From: Thelonectria olida
Lineage: Eukaryota > Ascomycota > Sordariomycetes > Hypocreales > Nectriaceae
DNA length: 64,000 nucleotides
Direction of reading: 5' to 3'
Assembly: GCA_020736575.1 (NCBI GenBank)
Contig: JAGPYM010000020.1
Coordinates: 558,001-622,000 of the forward strand
Shown in pieces: positions 27,023 through 38,489 of this stretch. The position numbers and the translations under genes were made by a program. The notes below the pieces were generated by a model. The model saw only the letters and a list, made by a program, of their open reading frames with translations, did no database searches and had not been told where the DNA came from. Numbering within the stretch: the first letter of the stretch is position 1; each line of letters starts with the position of its first letter.

Positions 27023-28911
27023 ATGGCTCCAAAATTCCTCACCGTCTACTTCGATGAGCACAACCCCGAAACGGAGAAGGGGAAAGAGAAACATGCTCGT
27101 CGATCGCTGGCTGGGCTTGACTATTCGCCATTGCCTCGCATCACGGGACGGTCTCTCGTTGTCGCCCTGTTTGTGTCCATGGGTGGTATTCTGTAAGTCC
27201 AGTCGTAACGCCACAACTATTGAGAAACCAGATACTCGCATTGCTCGTTCCAATCAAAAATCCATGCCTGACTGTCTTCGTTCCACAGATTCGGATACGA
27301 TACAGGTCAAATCTCTGGCTTCTTGGAAATGCCAGACTTCCTTGATCGCTTCGGCACGACCAATAGCTCAGGCCAGCGCGTCTTCAGTACTGTCCGTTCC
27401 GGTCTCATCGTGGCTCTTCTCTCCATTGGTACTTTGATAGGCGCGCTCGTTGCTGCGCCTATTGCGGACCGCGTTGGCCGAAAGTACAGCATCTCATTCT
27501 GGAACTTCATCATCGCCATTGGCTTCATCATTCAGATCTCGTCGAATCGCAACTGGGTTCAGATCATGATGGGCCGTTGGGTTGCCGGTCTCGGTGTCGG
27601 CGCCCTGTCTTTGCTGGTCCCCATGTATCAAGCCGAGACCTCACCGCCCTGGATCAGAGGAGCCATGGTTTGTACCTACCAGCTGTTCATCACCTTTGGC
27701 ATCTTTCTTGCCGCCTGCTTTAACTACGGAACAGTCACACACCACCCCAATAGCTCGGCCTCATGGCGAATCATCATCGGTCTCGGCTGGGTCTTCACGC
27801 TGGTCTTAGGTATTGGTATTTTGTTTTTCCCTGAAACGCCGCGATATGACTACCGTCGTGGTCACACTGAGCGAGCTGAAAGGACACTCTGCAAGGTCTA
27901 CGGTGCTACACCAAACCATTGGGCCATTCATACACAGATGGAAGAGATTGGATCAAAGTTGCGCGCTGAGCAGAAGATCAAGGGAAACTCCATCACCGAA
28001 TTTGTCACCATGTTCCGTGCCCCGAGAATGGCATATCGCATCTTTATAGGAATGTCGCTTCAAATGTTCCAGCAACTCAGTACGTGCCAATCAAACTTAT
28101 GAGGTTTGACCAGCTGCTAACCACATCACTTATAGCCGGTGCCAACTATTTCTTCTACTATGGTACGACCATCTTCCGGTCTGTCAGTATCGACAGCTAC
28201 ATCACACAGATCATTCTCAACACCATCAACTTTGTTGTCACATTCATTGGTCTCTACATTGTAGAGCACTATGGTCGTCGCAAGTCTTTGATGGCCGGCA
28301 GCATGTGGATGTTCGTGTGCTTCCTCATCTTTGCCTCCGTTGGCCACTTCTCCTTGGATCGCTCGAATCCAGAAAGTACACGAAGCGCTGGTATTGCTAT
28401 GATTGTCTTTGCGTGTCTTTTCATTCTCGGCTTCGCCACGACTTGGGGTCCGATGATCTGGACTATCATGGCTGAGATCTTTCCATCGCGTTATCGTGCC
28501 AAGGGCATGGCCCTTTCCACAGCTAGCAACTGGCTATGGAACTTCCTGCTCGCTTTCTTCACGCCTTTCATCACCAAGGACATCGACTTCCGCTACGGCT
28601 ACGTCTTCGCAGGCTGCAATATTCTCGGTGGCCTTCTGGTATACTTCTTCGTCATTGAGGGTCAGGGCCGTACACTCGAAGAGATTGATACCATGTACCT
28701 GGAGCACGTCAACCCAATGAAGAGCACCAAGTGGGTGCCCCCTCCCCCAGACGAGATGTCCAGGATCCGCAAGCAGGCCGGCACCGATCTCGAGACAGCT
28801 CCGCATGGCTCTAGCGATGATGAGACGCTGCATCGTCCCTCGGGTGTTACCAATGACCAGGCAGCAAAGAAGGAGGAAGGGGCGGGTACGACTCATCAGG
28901 AGGGTTTTTAA
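27023..28911 (+). CDS. MFS sugar transporter (hexose/quinate-type, STP family)
   Basis: Proton-coupled sugar importer of the plasma membrane. Three exons, 27023-27192, 27289-28079 and 28136-28911, give 578 residues. Classic sugar-porter signatures are present: GGILFGYDTGQISGF (helix 1, join of exons 1 and 2), ADRVGRKYSI (loop 2-3), GRWVAGLGVGALSLLVPMYQAETSP (signature 1), FFPETPRY (central loop), QQLTGANYFFYYGT (helix 7, join of exons 2 and 3), EHYGRRK (loop 8-9), WTIMAEIFPSRYRAKGMALSTASNWLWNF and a terminal VIEGQGRTLEEIDTMY (PESKG-like). The C-terminal ~70 residues are hydrophilic and acidic. The specific sugar cannot be assigned. The next gene downstream, a hydrolase, is on the same strand about 1 kb away. 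Confidence 0.95.
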
Positions 28912-29899
28912 GCAACTCGAGGAAGAAATGCTTTATTGGACAAGTCAAAATTATACCAAGAACAACATGTGGTGATGGAGTCGGCTCTATGAAGATTGTA
29001 TACCTAGTTACGTGTAAATGACCAAATTTCCATAGTTAATTAACGACTGTTGAGATACGTACGCAGTCAATTATGACATTCTGTGCTTTATGACCGCTTC
29101 ATTGAGCTGCAGGCTGGAGCTCAAAATGTCTCAGAAAACAACGGCATCTGTCCAAGAGACAACAAAGCCGAGATGAGCTAAAGGTACGTCGTGCCATTGA
29201 TCGTCCTGGGACTCCATCCATTCCATGGACAGGCTTCGGTTACAAACGATTGCGGGGTTGCGAATGAAATGCATTTGACGTGTGGCTGAGATTGACAAAG
29301 CGTCGATGACCCTTCAATCAGATTTTCTCTTGTTTTCCAGGTCTAGTCTAGTTGCCTGTCTTTACCTACCAGATTTGGCATGACATAATAAATCCGCCCG
29401 AGCCACAATCCTTCGCTCTCGTTCTCGTTCAGCGTCTCGGCATGGGCTTGCCGAAGGCATTGCCAGTATTGGAATAGACGGTGGCTCAGCCTTTGGGAAT
29501 AAAGCGTCCATTGCGGCACGAGGAGCGAAATGCTTCCCATGAAGGCTTAGTTTCAGGGACCGTTCGTCTGCGAATGCTGACGATGACTTATTCGCACCAT
29601 AAACGAGAACGAGTTCTAGCAAGTTAAGCTTGACGCGCAACTACTTCAGATTATCCCAGCTGCCTCTTTCAGTCGCGAGGATTACATGCGAAAGATGCCT
29701 AGTCTAGAGAGATTGGAAAACATCACTCATGACATAACGAGTCAATCCGAGTATAAGTACCTAGGTATGTCGCGGCCATTCTCAAAATTCCATCCACTGA
29801 ACAATCGCATCCTCGTTTTATAACATCTGCTCGAACACAAGCCCAACTGTTCTTCTCTTTTCATTACCAACCAAAAAGCAAGCAATCACCTGGCTCAAC
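28912..29899. other. Intergenic region
   Basis: 3' flank of the sugar transporter and promoter of the alpha/beta hydrolase. A TATAAG-type element at about 29753-29758 lies roughly 145 bp before the hydrolase start. No gene is supported. Confidence 0.5.
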
Positions 29900-31108
29900 A
29901 TGTTCGCTCTCCACCAAGACGCCTCTCTTAATTTTGAAATCCTCCGAAATCTGGCTGTGGCTCGGTACGGTGGTTCAGACGTCAATGAGTTGCTCCAAGT
30001 CGCAGGTCGTGTCGACAGCAAAAACCTGGAGACATTCTACGATGCCTTTGTTAGCCTCGCTGAACGAGTCGACTCGCAGGGACAAGCCATTGACTCTGCT
30101 CGCCATCCCGTTTCCGCGCGAGACGCCTTCTTCCGAGCAGCTACGTACTACCGAGCTGCTGATTTCTACCTCCACGGCAACCCATCCGACCCGAGGATTA
30201 ACACCTTGTGGGAGAAGCAGCAGGTCGCCTTTGACAAAGCGCTTGCCTTAATGGACATCCCAGGCCAGAGAGTGACTCTGAAAGCGGATGGTTTTGAAGT
30301 TCCCGCGATTTACTACGCTGCTTCCAAGGATTCGTCAGTTCCTAGGCCAACTGTGATCGCTGGCAGTGGTTACGACGGAGGTCAAGAAGAGTTGCTGCAC
30401 AACGTTGGATTCGCTGCCCTTGAGCGAGGCTACAACTTCATCACGTACGAAGGCCCAGGCCAGCCACTCGTCCGACGTAACCAAAATCTCGGATTCATTG
30501 CCGAGTGGGAAAAAGTTGTGACCCCCGTGGTGGACTACCTCTCCACGCGCTCTGACGTCGACTCGTCCAAGATCGCCCTCATCGGTATCAGTATGGCTGG
30601 GTATCTTGCCGTGCGTGCGGCCGCTTTCGAACACCGATTGGCATGTGTCATGGCCATCGACGGCGTGTACAGCGTCTATGAAGCCTACAGGAACGCCATG
30701 ACAGGCCCAATGCGCGACGTATTGGATTCGGGAGATCGCGAGAAGCTGGACGAGATGGTGAGGCAAACGCTCAAGGCCGACATCCCCATTGTTCTTCGAT
30801 GGGGTATCGAGCAGGGCCTCTGGAGTTTCAATACCGATTCGGCGTCCGTGTGGATGGATGGAACAAGGAAGATGACCTTGGATGGCTTGACGGACAAGAT
30901 ACAGTGCCCAGTGTGGGTGGGCGAAGCCGAGGTTGACCAGTTCTTCCTGGGGCAGCCCGAGAAAGTCCGTGATGCCCTCGGTGATAGAGCGACGTATGTG
31001 GCACTTACGTCGTCCGACTCTGCTGAGAATCACTGTCATGTTGGAGCACAAGTCTTGGTGAACCAGCTCATCTTTGATTGGTTTGATGATGTGATTGATA
31101 GCAAGTAA
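29900..31108 (+). CDS. Alpha/beta hydrolase, FrsA/DUF1100-like (402 residues)
   Basis: Serine hydrolase of the alpha/beta fold, intronless, no signal peptide. An N-terminal helical region (about 1-130; FFRAATYYRAADFYLHGNP motif) precedes the hydrolase core, as in FrsA-like proteins and the fungal group that includes polyketide transferases and dihydroxypseudooxynicotine-hydrolase-like enzymes. The nucleophile is S231 in GISMAG, the acid is probably D346 in WVGEAEVDQFF, and the base is H378 (or H380) in AENHCHVGA. An oxyanion segment GSGYDGGQEELL and YEGPGQP are also visible. The family includes C-C bond hydrolases as well as acyltransferases, so the reaction is not assignable. The gene converges on the TPT transporter, with only about 185 bp between stop codons. 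The 275-codon antisense frame is a shadow. Confidence 0.9.
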   Translation: MFALHQDASLNFEILRNLAVARYGGSDVNELLQVAGRVDSKNLETFYDAFVSLAERVDSQGQAIDSARHPVSARDAFFRAATYYRAADFYLHGNPSDPRINTLWEKQQVAFDKALALMDIPGQRVTLKADGFEVPAIYYAASKDSSVPRPTVIAGSGYDGGQEELLHNVGFAALERGYNFITYEGPGQPLVRRNQNLGFIAEWEKVVTPVVDYLSTRSDVDSSKIALIGISMAGYLAVRAAAFEHRLACVMAIDGVYSVYEAYRNAMTGPMRDVLDSGDREKLDEMVRQTLKADIPIVLRWGIEQGLWSFNTDSASVWMDGTRKMTLDGLTDKIQCPVWVGEAEVDQFFLGQPEKVRDALGDRATYVALTSSDSAENHCHVGAQVLVNQLIFDWFDDVIDSK

Positions 31109-31293
31109 TGGACGTGCAGTCCCCGACAAGTTTGCAAGTTTATAGAGCCCAGTTGAAGCCATTTCTCTATAGGAGTAGTCATTCCTCCGCGCAATCTGTT
31201 GTTCAACTTTATCGCGATATGTACATGCTGGGACTTGGTCACCTCACACTGGGCCAAGGAAACCATGGGGTTCTTCATACCTACCCAAACTAG

Positions 31294-32860
31294 TTACACC
31301 TTGACTGTTTGGCCTTCCAGCACGGGCGATCGCCATGACCACACGCAGAATACAAGGACGGCGAATATACTACCGTACGTGATAGCCCTAGCCTTGACTG
31401 GGTTCTTCTGGCGGAAGTCGCCTAGTTGAAGCCGGGCGTCGGTAGTAAGAGACTGCATCTTCTCAGCTCCAAGCCTGTAGTACATGAGGCCGGCCAGGGC
31501 GATAGAGTATCCAAAGAACTGCTGAGCAGTCACTGGATCGCCGAAAATGATCATCGATGAGAAGACGAGCAGAATATCCTTGAGGACGCCGGACATTGTG
31601 AGAACCACGGCCGAGGTTTGGCCAATCTAGCGGTTTATCAGCACTGCAGGCAGGTAATGTCAAGCGGGCGAGAGGCATACCAGGAGCACGACCGACACGT
31701 TCAGTAGGAAAGCCACAAAGGCATTGGCAATGAGGGTCGAGATGCCCAGGGAATAGATGTCAATCATGGACAAGCGGGGCACCTCGATGAACACGGTGAA
31801 AATACCGTTCGTCACAGCGCATGCGGGAGCATAGTAATACAGAGAGACCAAGGGGTCCATCTTGAACTCTGCAGAGCTGAGGAGACGTTGCACTAGGACA
31901 AGACGCAAGGCTTCGAAGAGAATGCCAGCTACTTGGTCTGTGTGTTTGTTAGATGTGAATGAAGGGGTGGGAAGGATGATAGCATACACATAAAACCGAC
32001 AGTATCAAACTTGATCTCGCCAAAGGAGGCAATCACTACGCCCACAACGATGGCGGCTACATTTCCCAGGACCTTGAAGTTCGGGGGAGCAATTCGGAAT
32101 GCCCAGGTAGCGAGCAGCGTCGCAACAGCATTGGTGGCCTGGAAGTCAGTTAGACACAGCAGGTTGACGAGTAAACCAGCAGCGACTTACCTTCAACATT
32201 TGGATAAAGGAAACGCTCAGGTACAGGTATGCCATGTTGCCGCAAATCAGACTAAAGCTGAACAGGATTCCGATGGGCACGATGGATCGTCTGCATGGGC
32301 AGTAAATCGTCAGCATTCTTGCCTCCAGGCCGTGAAGGGGGGCCAAAGGCGGCTTCTCTTCACGCTACCATTCCTTCTCAGTGCTCACCCGTATACAGTC
32401 GGATTCATTGGGACCTTGTGTCGGGAGTCGAGCGTCGTCGTGAATCGGGCCATGATTTGGGTCGTAATGGTCGCGAATACCATGTGCCATGTTGTCAAGA
32501 ACAGGGCTGGAGGGCGGAAGTTAGGGTCTCGTCGGCTGAGGCCAGGGAAGAACGGACTCACGGAAATCTGTCGAGCCCAAGGTTAGCGACGCATTCGAAA
32601 CTGCACTGTTTCCAGCTCTGGAGGCTCACCAAATTTAGCCGTTGCAAGAACCCATTTGTTGAAGAGAATAACGCTGGAGCTGAGGGTGATCCATAGTCTG
32701 TTGCGCCGTGAGTGTGATGCTACAAGGCTGGCTAGGGATCTGTCGGCGCTCACGCGATGTAGAAGGCTGGGTGCAAACCTCGCTCTGGTTTGCTGGGAGT
32801 CGTGGCTGTGCCGCTCTCCAGCTTTCGGTCGGCATCTGAGGAAGAACGATTGACGGCCAT
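31294..32860 (-). CDS. TPT/EamA-family transporter (organophosphate or nucleotide-sugar type), with a 6-nt micro-exon
   Basis: Ten-helix drug/metabolite-superfamily transporter of the triose-phosphate-translocator group, probably in an internal (Golgi/ER) membrane. Eight exons: 32860-32754, 32697-32630, 32567-32562, 32506-32389, 32290-32191, 32138-31988, 31937-31681 and 31626-31294, giving 379 residues. Landmarks: [22 protein letters not shown] (helix 1), [106 protein letters not shown] and [15 protein letters not shown]. Exon 3 is only ATTTCC; its two flanking introns (62 and 55 bp) each have GTGAGY donors, CTAAC branch points and AG acceptors. Skipping it would also keep the frame but would lose the D-F-P of the conserved FPLFLTTWH. 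The transported compound is unknown. Confidence 0.9.
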
Positions 32861-35800
32861 ATTGGGCGACGACTGCGATAGGCCAACGGTGGCTTTGGTG
32901 CTACTTTAGCTTCGCACGATACCTTTGAACGGTGCGAAATCTTAACAAAGGGAAAGAATACAGGTCAAGAGGGGGGGATGGAATTGCGACACACGTACAA
33001 ACCTACGTAGCCGAAGCTCGGGAGTGTCAGACGAAAGTTATATATAGAAACAAGCAGTTGGCTCCCTTCACAGGGGTTTAATTGGACGCAATGACTGAAA
33101 CCGGCCCACCACCCTGTCATTCAATCTGCTTCGGGCACACGCAGGCCCTGTTCAGGGGTTTCATCTCTGGTGATACTGGAGTTAAGTCCGGCCTAACCCC
33201 GTAATCACTGGCAATTCCGCGAGATGGTCAGGGCATTGAATCCCCCTCCTATCTCGGCACTCTTCAGGCTGGATTTCATGTTGAGGCAGGGCAGCCCTGT
33301 TGGCTCTTATGCTGTGGCCAATCTATATGAATCATTGAACGTTCTCAAAGGACAGGACAGCAGGCTGTGTGTAGATGAGTAATTACCGTGATCTGCAAAG
33401 CTATCCACACGACCAGTATAGGGTAGATTTCATCGTGAAATCATATTAATGATAGGAGAATGATCGAAGCGACTGCAGTAGATGATGTTTATGTGTTCTT
33501 TATTTCTTTTTAAAGGCTGTGAAAATATTCCATTCTGAATTTCTTTTTGATACTCTTTTCAGATTGAAAATTGATTGGTGATGCGTGCATTGAACTGTCT
33601 GGAGATGAAGGTCTCTTGTTGGACGTGATGTTTCGCCTTGAGCATCTACCACATGAAGACGTCGTTTTCGCCACCGACCTCTACTAACTGACCACAATCC
33701 TCCACTTGTCCGTTCACGATCTCGGAGATCCCTTATCAAAATATTCTAGACACAAGCCTAAATCGAGCAAGATGATACACTTGCTCAAGCCGGGAATTCG
33801 ACGTGGCCCCATTGCAGTCATGGCCGGTGGTTAAGCGACCATCAAGAACTGAACCTCTTCGAGCAGAATTCCTAGAAACCCTCACATGCTTGTGATTCTA
33901 GCCTGTTCTCAAATTTCTAGTTTTCCAGTCTAACTTGTGAAGAATATTGAGCGAATCTTGATCTATGATCACTAAGGCGGATATCAGGATGCCGAAAGTC
34001 AACATTGGTAGCCCCTCCATTCATCTTCAATTGATGAGGCATCGAGGAAGAACTAGGCGAGATGTACGAGTAACGGGTGGCAACGCGAAGATCTCGAAGA
34101 TAGTTCGGAAATACCTCGATGCGCACGTTTGAATTGATGTCTAAAGCAATACAAGTCGTGTCTATTGGACTTGGCCAATTCATCTTCGGAAACTGCGGCA
34201 AATCGATTATGCTGTTGGCAACGAGGGTGAAAGAGGTTCGGTAGGTACGGAAAGAGAGTAGTCGCTTTGAGAGGCCATGATACTGGCAAATCTGTGCTCA
34301 AAATTAGACCTTGACGACACTCTCCGTGCTTAATCACAAGAAGGATGTTTGAGTAACATGATGAGCCCGACGCAGTTGGATACAGGTGCCGTGGTTCGAC
34401 CCTTAGCCCGACTTGAAGTCTTCCACCATGGCCGTGAGCATCAACTCCTGCAGGCAAAGAACAGCATCTCTACTCCCCGAGGAGAAAAGCTTGAGGAGAC
34501 ATGTGAACTATTCGCAAGAGACGGTGAAGCCCTGAGGCACATGCCAGCCACCTTCTTGTCTGACCGACGATCTTGCCTGACGGGCCGTCGGCTCACGATG
34601 ACTCACTCTCACATCGATCAAGTGGAACCCCTGCCATCTCTCGTGTTCTGGTGGCAACAAGCTGTGAAGGGCTGGAGAAGGCTTGTGTACCTACTGCCAA
34701 GACTAATGGATGTAACTTCGAAGGTTCGCGGGGACGATCTGAACTTGGAGTCTACTTCATCACCATCAAGCCGACGGTCAGCTGGGATTGCTGCGCGTGG
34801 CGATGAACAGCAAAACAGGAAACAAATAGTTCACCCTTGTTCAGCGTTGAGTATTAAAACCAAGGCAGTTGAACTCTCCAGCCACCTCACAGCTATACGA
34901 ACAGATGACGCCCAATAGACGCAATACACACAACAACTTGGAGCCTGGACACAACTGCCGAGGATCCCTCCGTCTGCCGGAGAACCATGCGCGTTAACGT
35001 TTACGGCCGGCCTAACCCTAGGCCGTCTAGCGCAAGCCTCGACGTTCCCCTGAGTCCGCGAGCCGCTTCTGGATCATGCGGGAGACAACCGTGCAAACCG
35101 CCATCGTTAACTACCGAGTTCCGACTAAGTTTCGTCCCGCCCAGGGGCCGGCCAATGACAAATGCGGGGGTGATGAGTAGTAGTGTTGTCACGCAAGCAT
35201 CGCATCGTCTTTGAAGGATTGAACACGGGGCTCTGTAAAGATCCAATTCCGTCAGCACGTTGCAACTACAGCTGAGCACGTTCCTCTGAAGGATTACGCC
35301 GAGAGACAATCACCCGACGCATTGGCGTCTAAACAAAGGTTGGGTGTATGTTTTTGAGAGGGTAGCCCAGCCTAGAGTCTTGGTTGGGAGATGGCACGGC
35401 CTGATTGGCAGCTTCATTCAGCAGACGAGCCACACAGGGCTGAGAATAACTTCACTACCGCAGGCGACAGAAACGGAGGATTCCATCTCCCCATCTGCAT
35501 TTCAGCTCTAGTGGTCCACGGCCAACGGTGTACACCAGCCCACCTCCCCTCGAAGCTATTCCGGGCAGCTGCAAGGGAACGTGGACGAATAGAACCCGTC
35601 TGGGGGATGCCATGGCGCAAACTATTTCTAGCAACGGAAAGCTTGTTTGGACAGGAAATCCGGAAACAGGACGAATCATCGAGATCCGGGGCAACTCGGG
35701 ACAGCGGCAAGGCGAGGCTCCGAAAACTACGGCGACTAGCTTAACATGGGGGGTGGCGTACGCGATGCAACCCCGGAGTAATTTCCTTGTGGCCCATTTT

Positions 35801-36688
35801 GCGAGATGCATATGATCGTCACTTGCGTCATGATTGCAAGACGGGAATTCAGCTCAGGCGGCGCTGAAGTCCCCAAAGGGCTGGAAGCCTCCTGCTTCCA
35901 AGTCAGGAACCCAAAACTCCAGACTATTGATGCCACAAGATGCAGGCTCATCACGAGCTGAGGCTCATCTATTGAACTCTGGGTGTTGATTCCTCACTTT
36001 AATGCCGGCCTCCGTCGCTTTGCGGGTCCCAGGTCTCACGTGTCAAATCATCGTGCCTCGAAGGGGTTGCAACTTGCAGTGTGATGGCTGGGAGCTCGTG
36101 TTCTTGCATCATGGACCATGAGATCTGATAGGTCGTTTCCCACGGAGCACGGTACTCGAGACAGGCGTGGCAAAATAATAGACACAGTACGGCAATCGAT
36201 GCCTCAGCGAACCGGAAGCTGGGGTTCTGCCTCGCATAGTACATCCAGCACTCAACAAGAACAGGACTCATTCTGCCAGCGTATCTTCGGAGAGCTCTAC
36301 TGGCTTACAGAAAGGAATGTAGTCGACTTCAACAAGGTATCTGCTATGTCACTGTATCTTTGATCATAGGAGCGACGGAAATGCACAGCATTAAGCCCCC
36401 CCGGACACCTGAGCCTTGGTCATTTCGGGAATAAGTAGAAACATAACAATATTTGTAGTGAACTAAGCTTACTGGGGAAAAGAGTTTGTTTGTATTCCAA
36501 CGTCTCCAAGCTACCAAACTAACTAAAAAATGAGTGTTTCATTTCCCCAGTTTCCCCAAACCATCTCAAAACGAGTGTCCTACCTAATACCCAAATCGGT
36601 TTCCATCGCCCTGCATCCTAGACCAGTCCAGTCCCCATGCAACATCTCCGAGATGTCATTGGATGCTCGGCGCGTGATTTAACACCCC
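32861..36688. other. 3.8 kb gene-free stretch
   Basis: No coding region is supported. Frames of 80-190 codons at 33917-34201 (-), 34053-34457 (-) and 34349-34918 (+) overlap each other and show no domain, signal peptide or splice continuation. TATATATA near 33040 could be the core promoter of the TPT gene about 180 bp away. No transposon ends, satellite or RNA gene is recognised. Confidence 0.5.
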
Positions 36689-37286
36689 TCAGTCATCATC
36701 CAAATCGATGTTGATGTTGAGGGTGATTGGCATATTGAAGTTCATATCACCCATGCAGATTTGGAACTAGACGTTGTTAGGACCTGGATATTCATAAAAC
36801 CTGGCAAGGGTGAGACGCGATTCAACTTACCCCATTGTTGTTGTTGCAGCAAATTACGGTCGACTTGCACGTGGTGGTCGAGTGTGAACAGACTTGACCT
36901 GAGGAAAAATGTAAGTCTGTCTTCGCTTTGACTACCGGCGGTCACTTACCTCCTTTGCCGTCGTTAGAACAGCAGAAGGGTGTTCCCGAAGTGCACTGGT
37001 TAGTCTGCGTGACTTGATTGCCACCGGGGCAGCTCGGAGATCCTACAATTTGTGTAAGTCTTTGATCACTTCAGATACCTGAATTTCTGCTAAGTTCACC
37101 CTTGTTCTTACCCTTGTCTTTGCCAGCCTTGGCGACTCTCGGGAGAAGAGGCATTGGCATATCGAAGGGAGTTGGCTCTCTGCGCTCAATGGAGCGAGCC
37201 TCGACCTCAAGGTCTGGCTGGGCCATTGGAGAAGCCATAGCTCCCTGGAGGAAGACAAGACCGTACAAGATGGCAGAAACGTGCAT
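36689..37286 (-). CDS. Hydrophobin-like small secreted cysteine protein A
   Basis: Secreted, probably surface-active or wall-associated. Four exons, 37286-37112, 37042-36950, 36898-36831 and 36766-36689, encode 137 residues. Residues 1-18 form a signal peptide. A propeptide-like segment with a dibasic SIERREP follows, then the cysteine domain. Its last eight cysteines are arranged C-x6-CC-x9-C-x6-C-x5-CC-x8-C, the C-CC-C-C-CC-C order of hydrophobins, with the x5 before the second CC typical of class I. One extra Cys precedes them (GSPSCPGG), making nine. The tail is acidic (NINIDLDDD). The x9 loop is much shorter than normal class I, so this may be an atypical hydrophobin or another 8-Cys secreted family. 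The gene is divergent from a second such gene at 38490, with a minisatellite in between. Confidence 0.78.
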
Positions 37287-38489
37287 GGTTGCGGTATTGT
37301 AGTGAAAGTTAACGAAGGTTAAGGCTGGTAGCTGTGACCTGAAGTGGCAAGAACGAGAGAAGACAGATGATAGACCAAAAGGGAAGATCTAGAGCCTCTG
37401 AGAATGTCACGCAAGTGGGGAAGAGACGAAGGGAAAGCGATGGTATTTCAACTAAACTTCTCCCCTCGGCAGTATTTGTCCTGTGAGCCAAGCGCTTATT
37501 ATAGAAACACGTACTATGTAGTCTAAAGCCATCTACTACGGAGTGGGATGGAAGACCAGTTGACCAGCAACATCCAACATGCTGACCTTTGCAAGTGCTG
37601 CAGGCCTTGAATTGTGATAGATGATTTGGGTTGCATCATTGTTTATCATTCCTGACAGGGAGTTGTGCTGACATTGTGGCTAGTTGAAACACTTGGACCA
37701 GCATTCGGAACGTTCAATAGTCCTGGACAAGTCACGGCACATGTGCATTGACCTCATCGTGATGGAACTGCTGCTCCGTTGAAGTATGCTTACCTCGTAA
37801 TAATGACATGCCGGGCTCTCGGTGTAGAATTACTTCATCATGAATGACTTTCCGTGTCTTGGCATGCAATTGTGCACTCGTGAGCTGGGAAATTGCTGAC
37901 CACACAGGTACAGTTACCTCATGGCGGTGGCTCCTCGGACTCTCGTTGTACTGTGACCTCATAGTGGTGACATCTCATGCTCTCGGCGTACACTTACCTC
38001 ATGGTGATGCCTTTCTCGGTCCCTCGGTGTCAGCCTACCTCATCGTGATGGATCGTCGGGCATCCAGACCGTTGCCTCGATGCAGCCTCCCAGCTTCAGC
38101 TCCGTTGACCAGGAAGAGCTAGGTGAAGACACTGTGTTGGATGGCTGGAAGAATCACCAGAAGCCGTTGCGAGTGCGCGTAGCATCGCGTCAGGACTTGC
38201 CAGCTAGTTCAATAGTCTTCTACTCTGGTTGAGTGAGATGGAGAGGACCGGTGAGTATTGGCTCTTGAAGGTATTGGATGAACGAACTTACCTTGGTCAA
38301 AGTTGACAAAGACACAAGAGCGTCCTCGGTCGAAAATTTGTATAAGAAGGGCAGCTTCCCTCCACCTCCAAGACTTTTTCCTCATCACTCCCAGACATCA
38401 CAGTCAACAATCACATCTTCACAACAAAAAGCCAATCCACTTCTCAACTCTCTTTTCCAAGGCCTTCAACCTTCTTTTCAACCGCCAAC
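37287..38489. other. Shared divergent promoter of the two hydrophobin-like genes
   Basis: About 1.2 kb between the divergent start codons. It includes the 40-41 bp tandem array (listed separately) and, close to gene B, TATAAG at about 38341-38346 followed by a CT/CA-rich leader. No gene is supported. Confidence 0.6.
37750..38075. repeat. Minisatellite, about 8 degenerate copies of a 40-41 bp unit
   Basis: The marker (T/G)ACCTCAT-n-GTGATGG recurs at 37750, 37791, 37831 (as TACTTCATCATGAATG), 37915, 37955, 37995 and 38036, with one decayed copy near 37872. Spacings are 41, 40, 84 (two units), 40, 40 and 41. A second marker inside each unit, CTCTCGGTGTA or close variants, recurs at about 37814, 37939, 37979 and 38020 with the same period. 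The array lies wholly between the two divergent hydrophobin-like genes. Confidence 0.85.

Noticed and set aside
21651..31108. Possible secondary-metabolite cluster (GMC oxidoreductase, transporters, FrsA-like hydrolase)
   Set aside because: No PKS, NRPS, terpene synthase or DMAT backbone gene is present and the genes are separated by kilobases of empty sequence.
29900..31108. Hydrolase as a fumagillin-type polyketide transferase
   Set aside because: The fold and GxSxG context fit that group, but the companion pathway genes are missing, so only the family is stated.
30335..31162. 275-codon minus-strand open frame opposite the alpha/beta hydrolase
   Set aside because: Mirror of a well-supported hydrolase; no domain or splice structure.
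34349..34918. 189-codon plus-strand open frame in a 3.8 kb gap
   Set aside because: Overlapped by a minus-strand frame of similar quality; neither has domain or targeting features.
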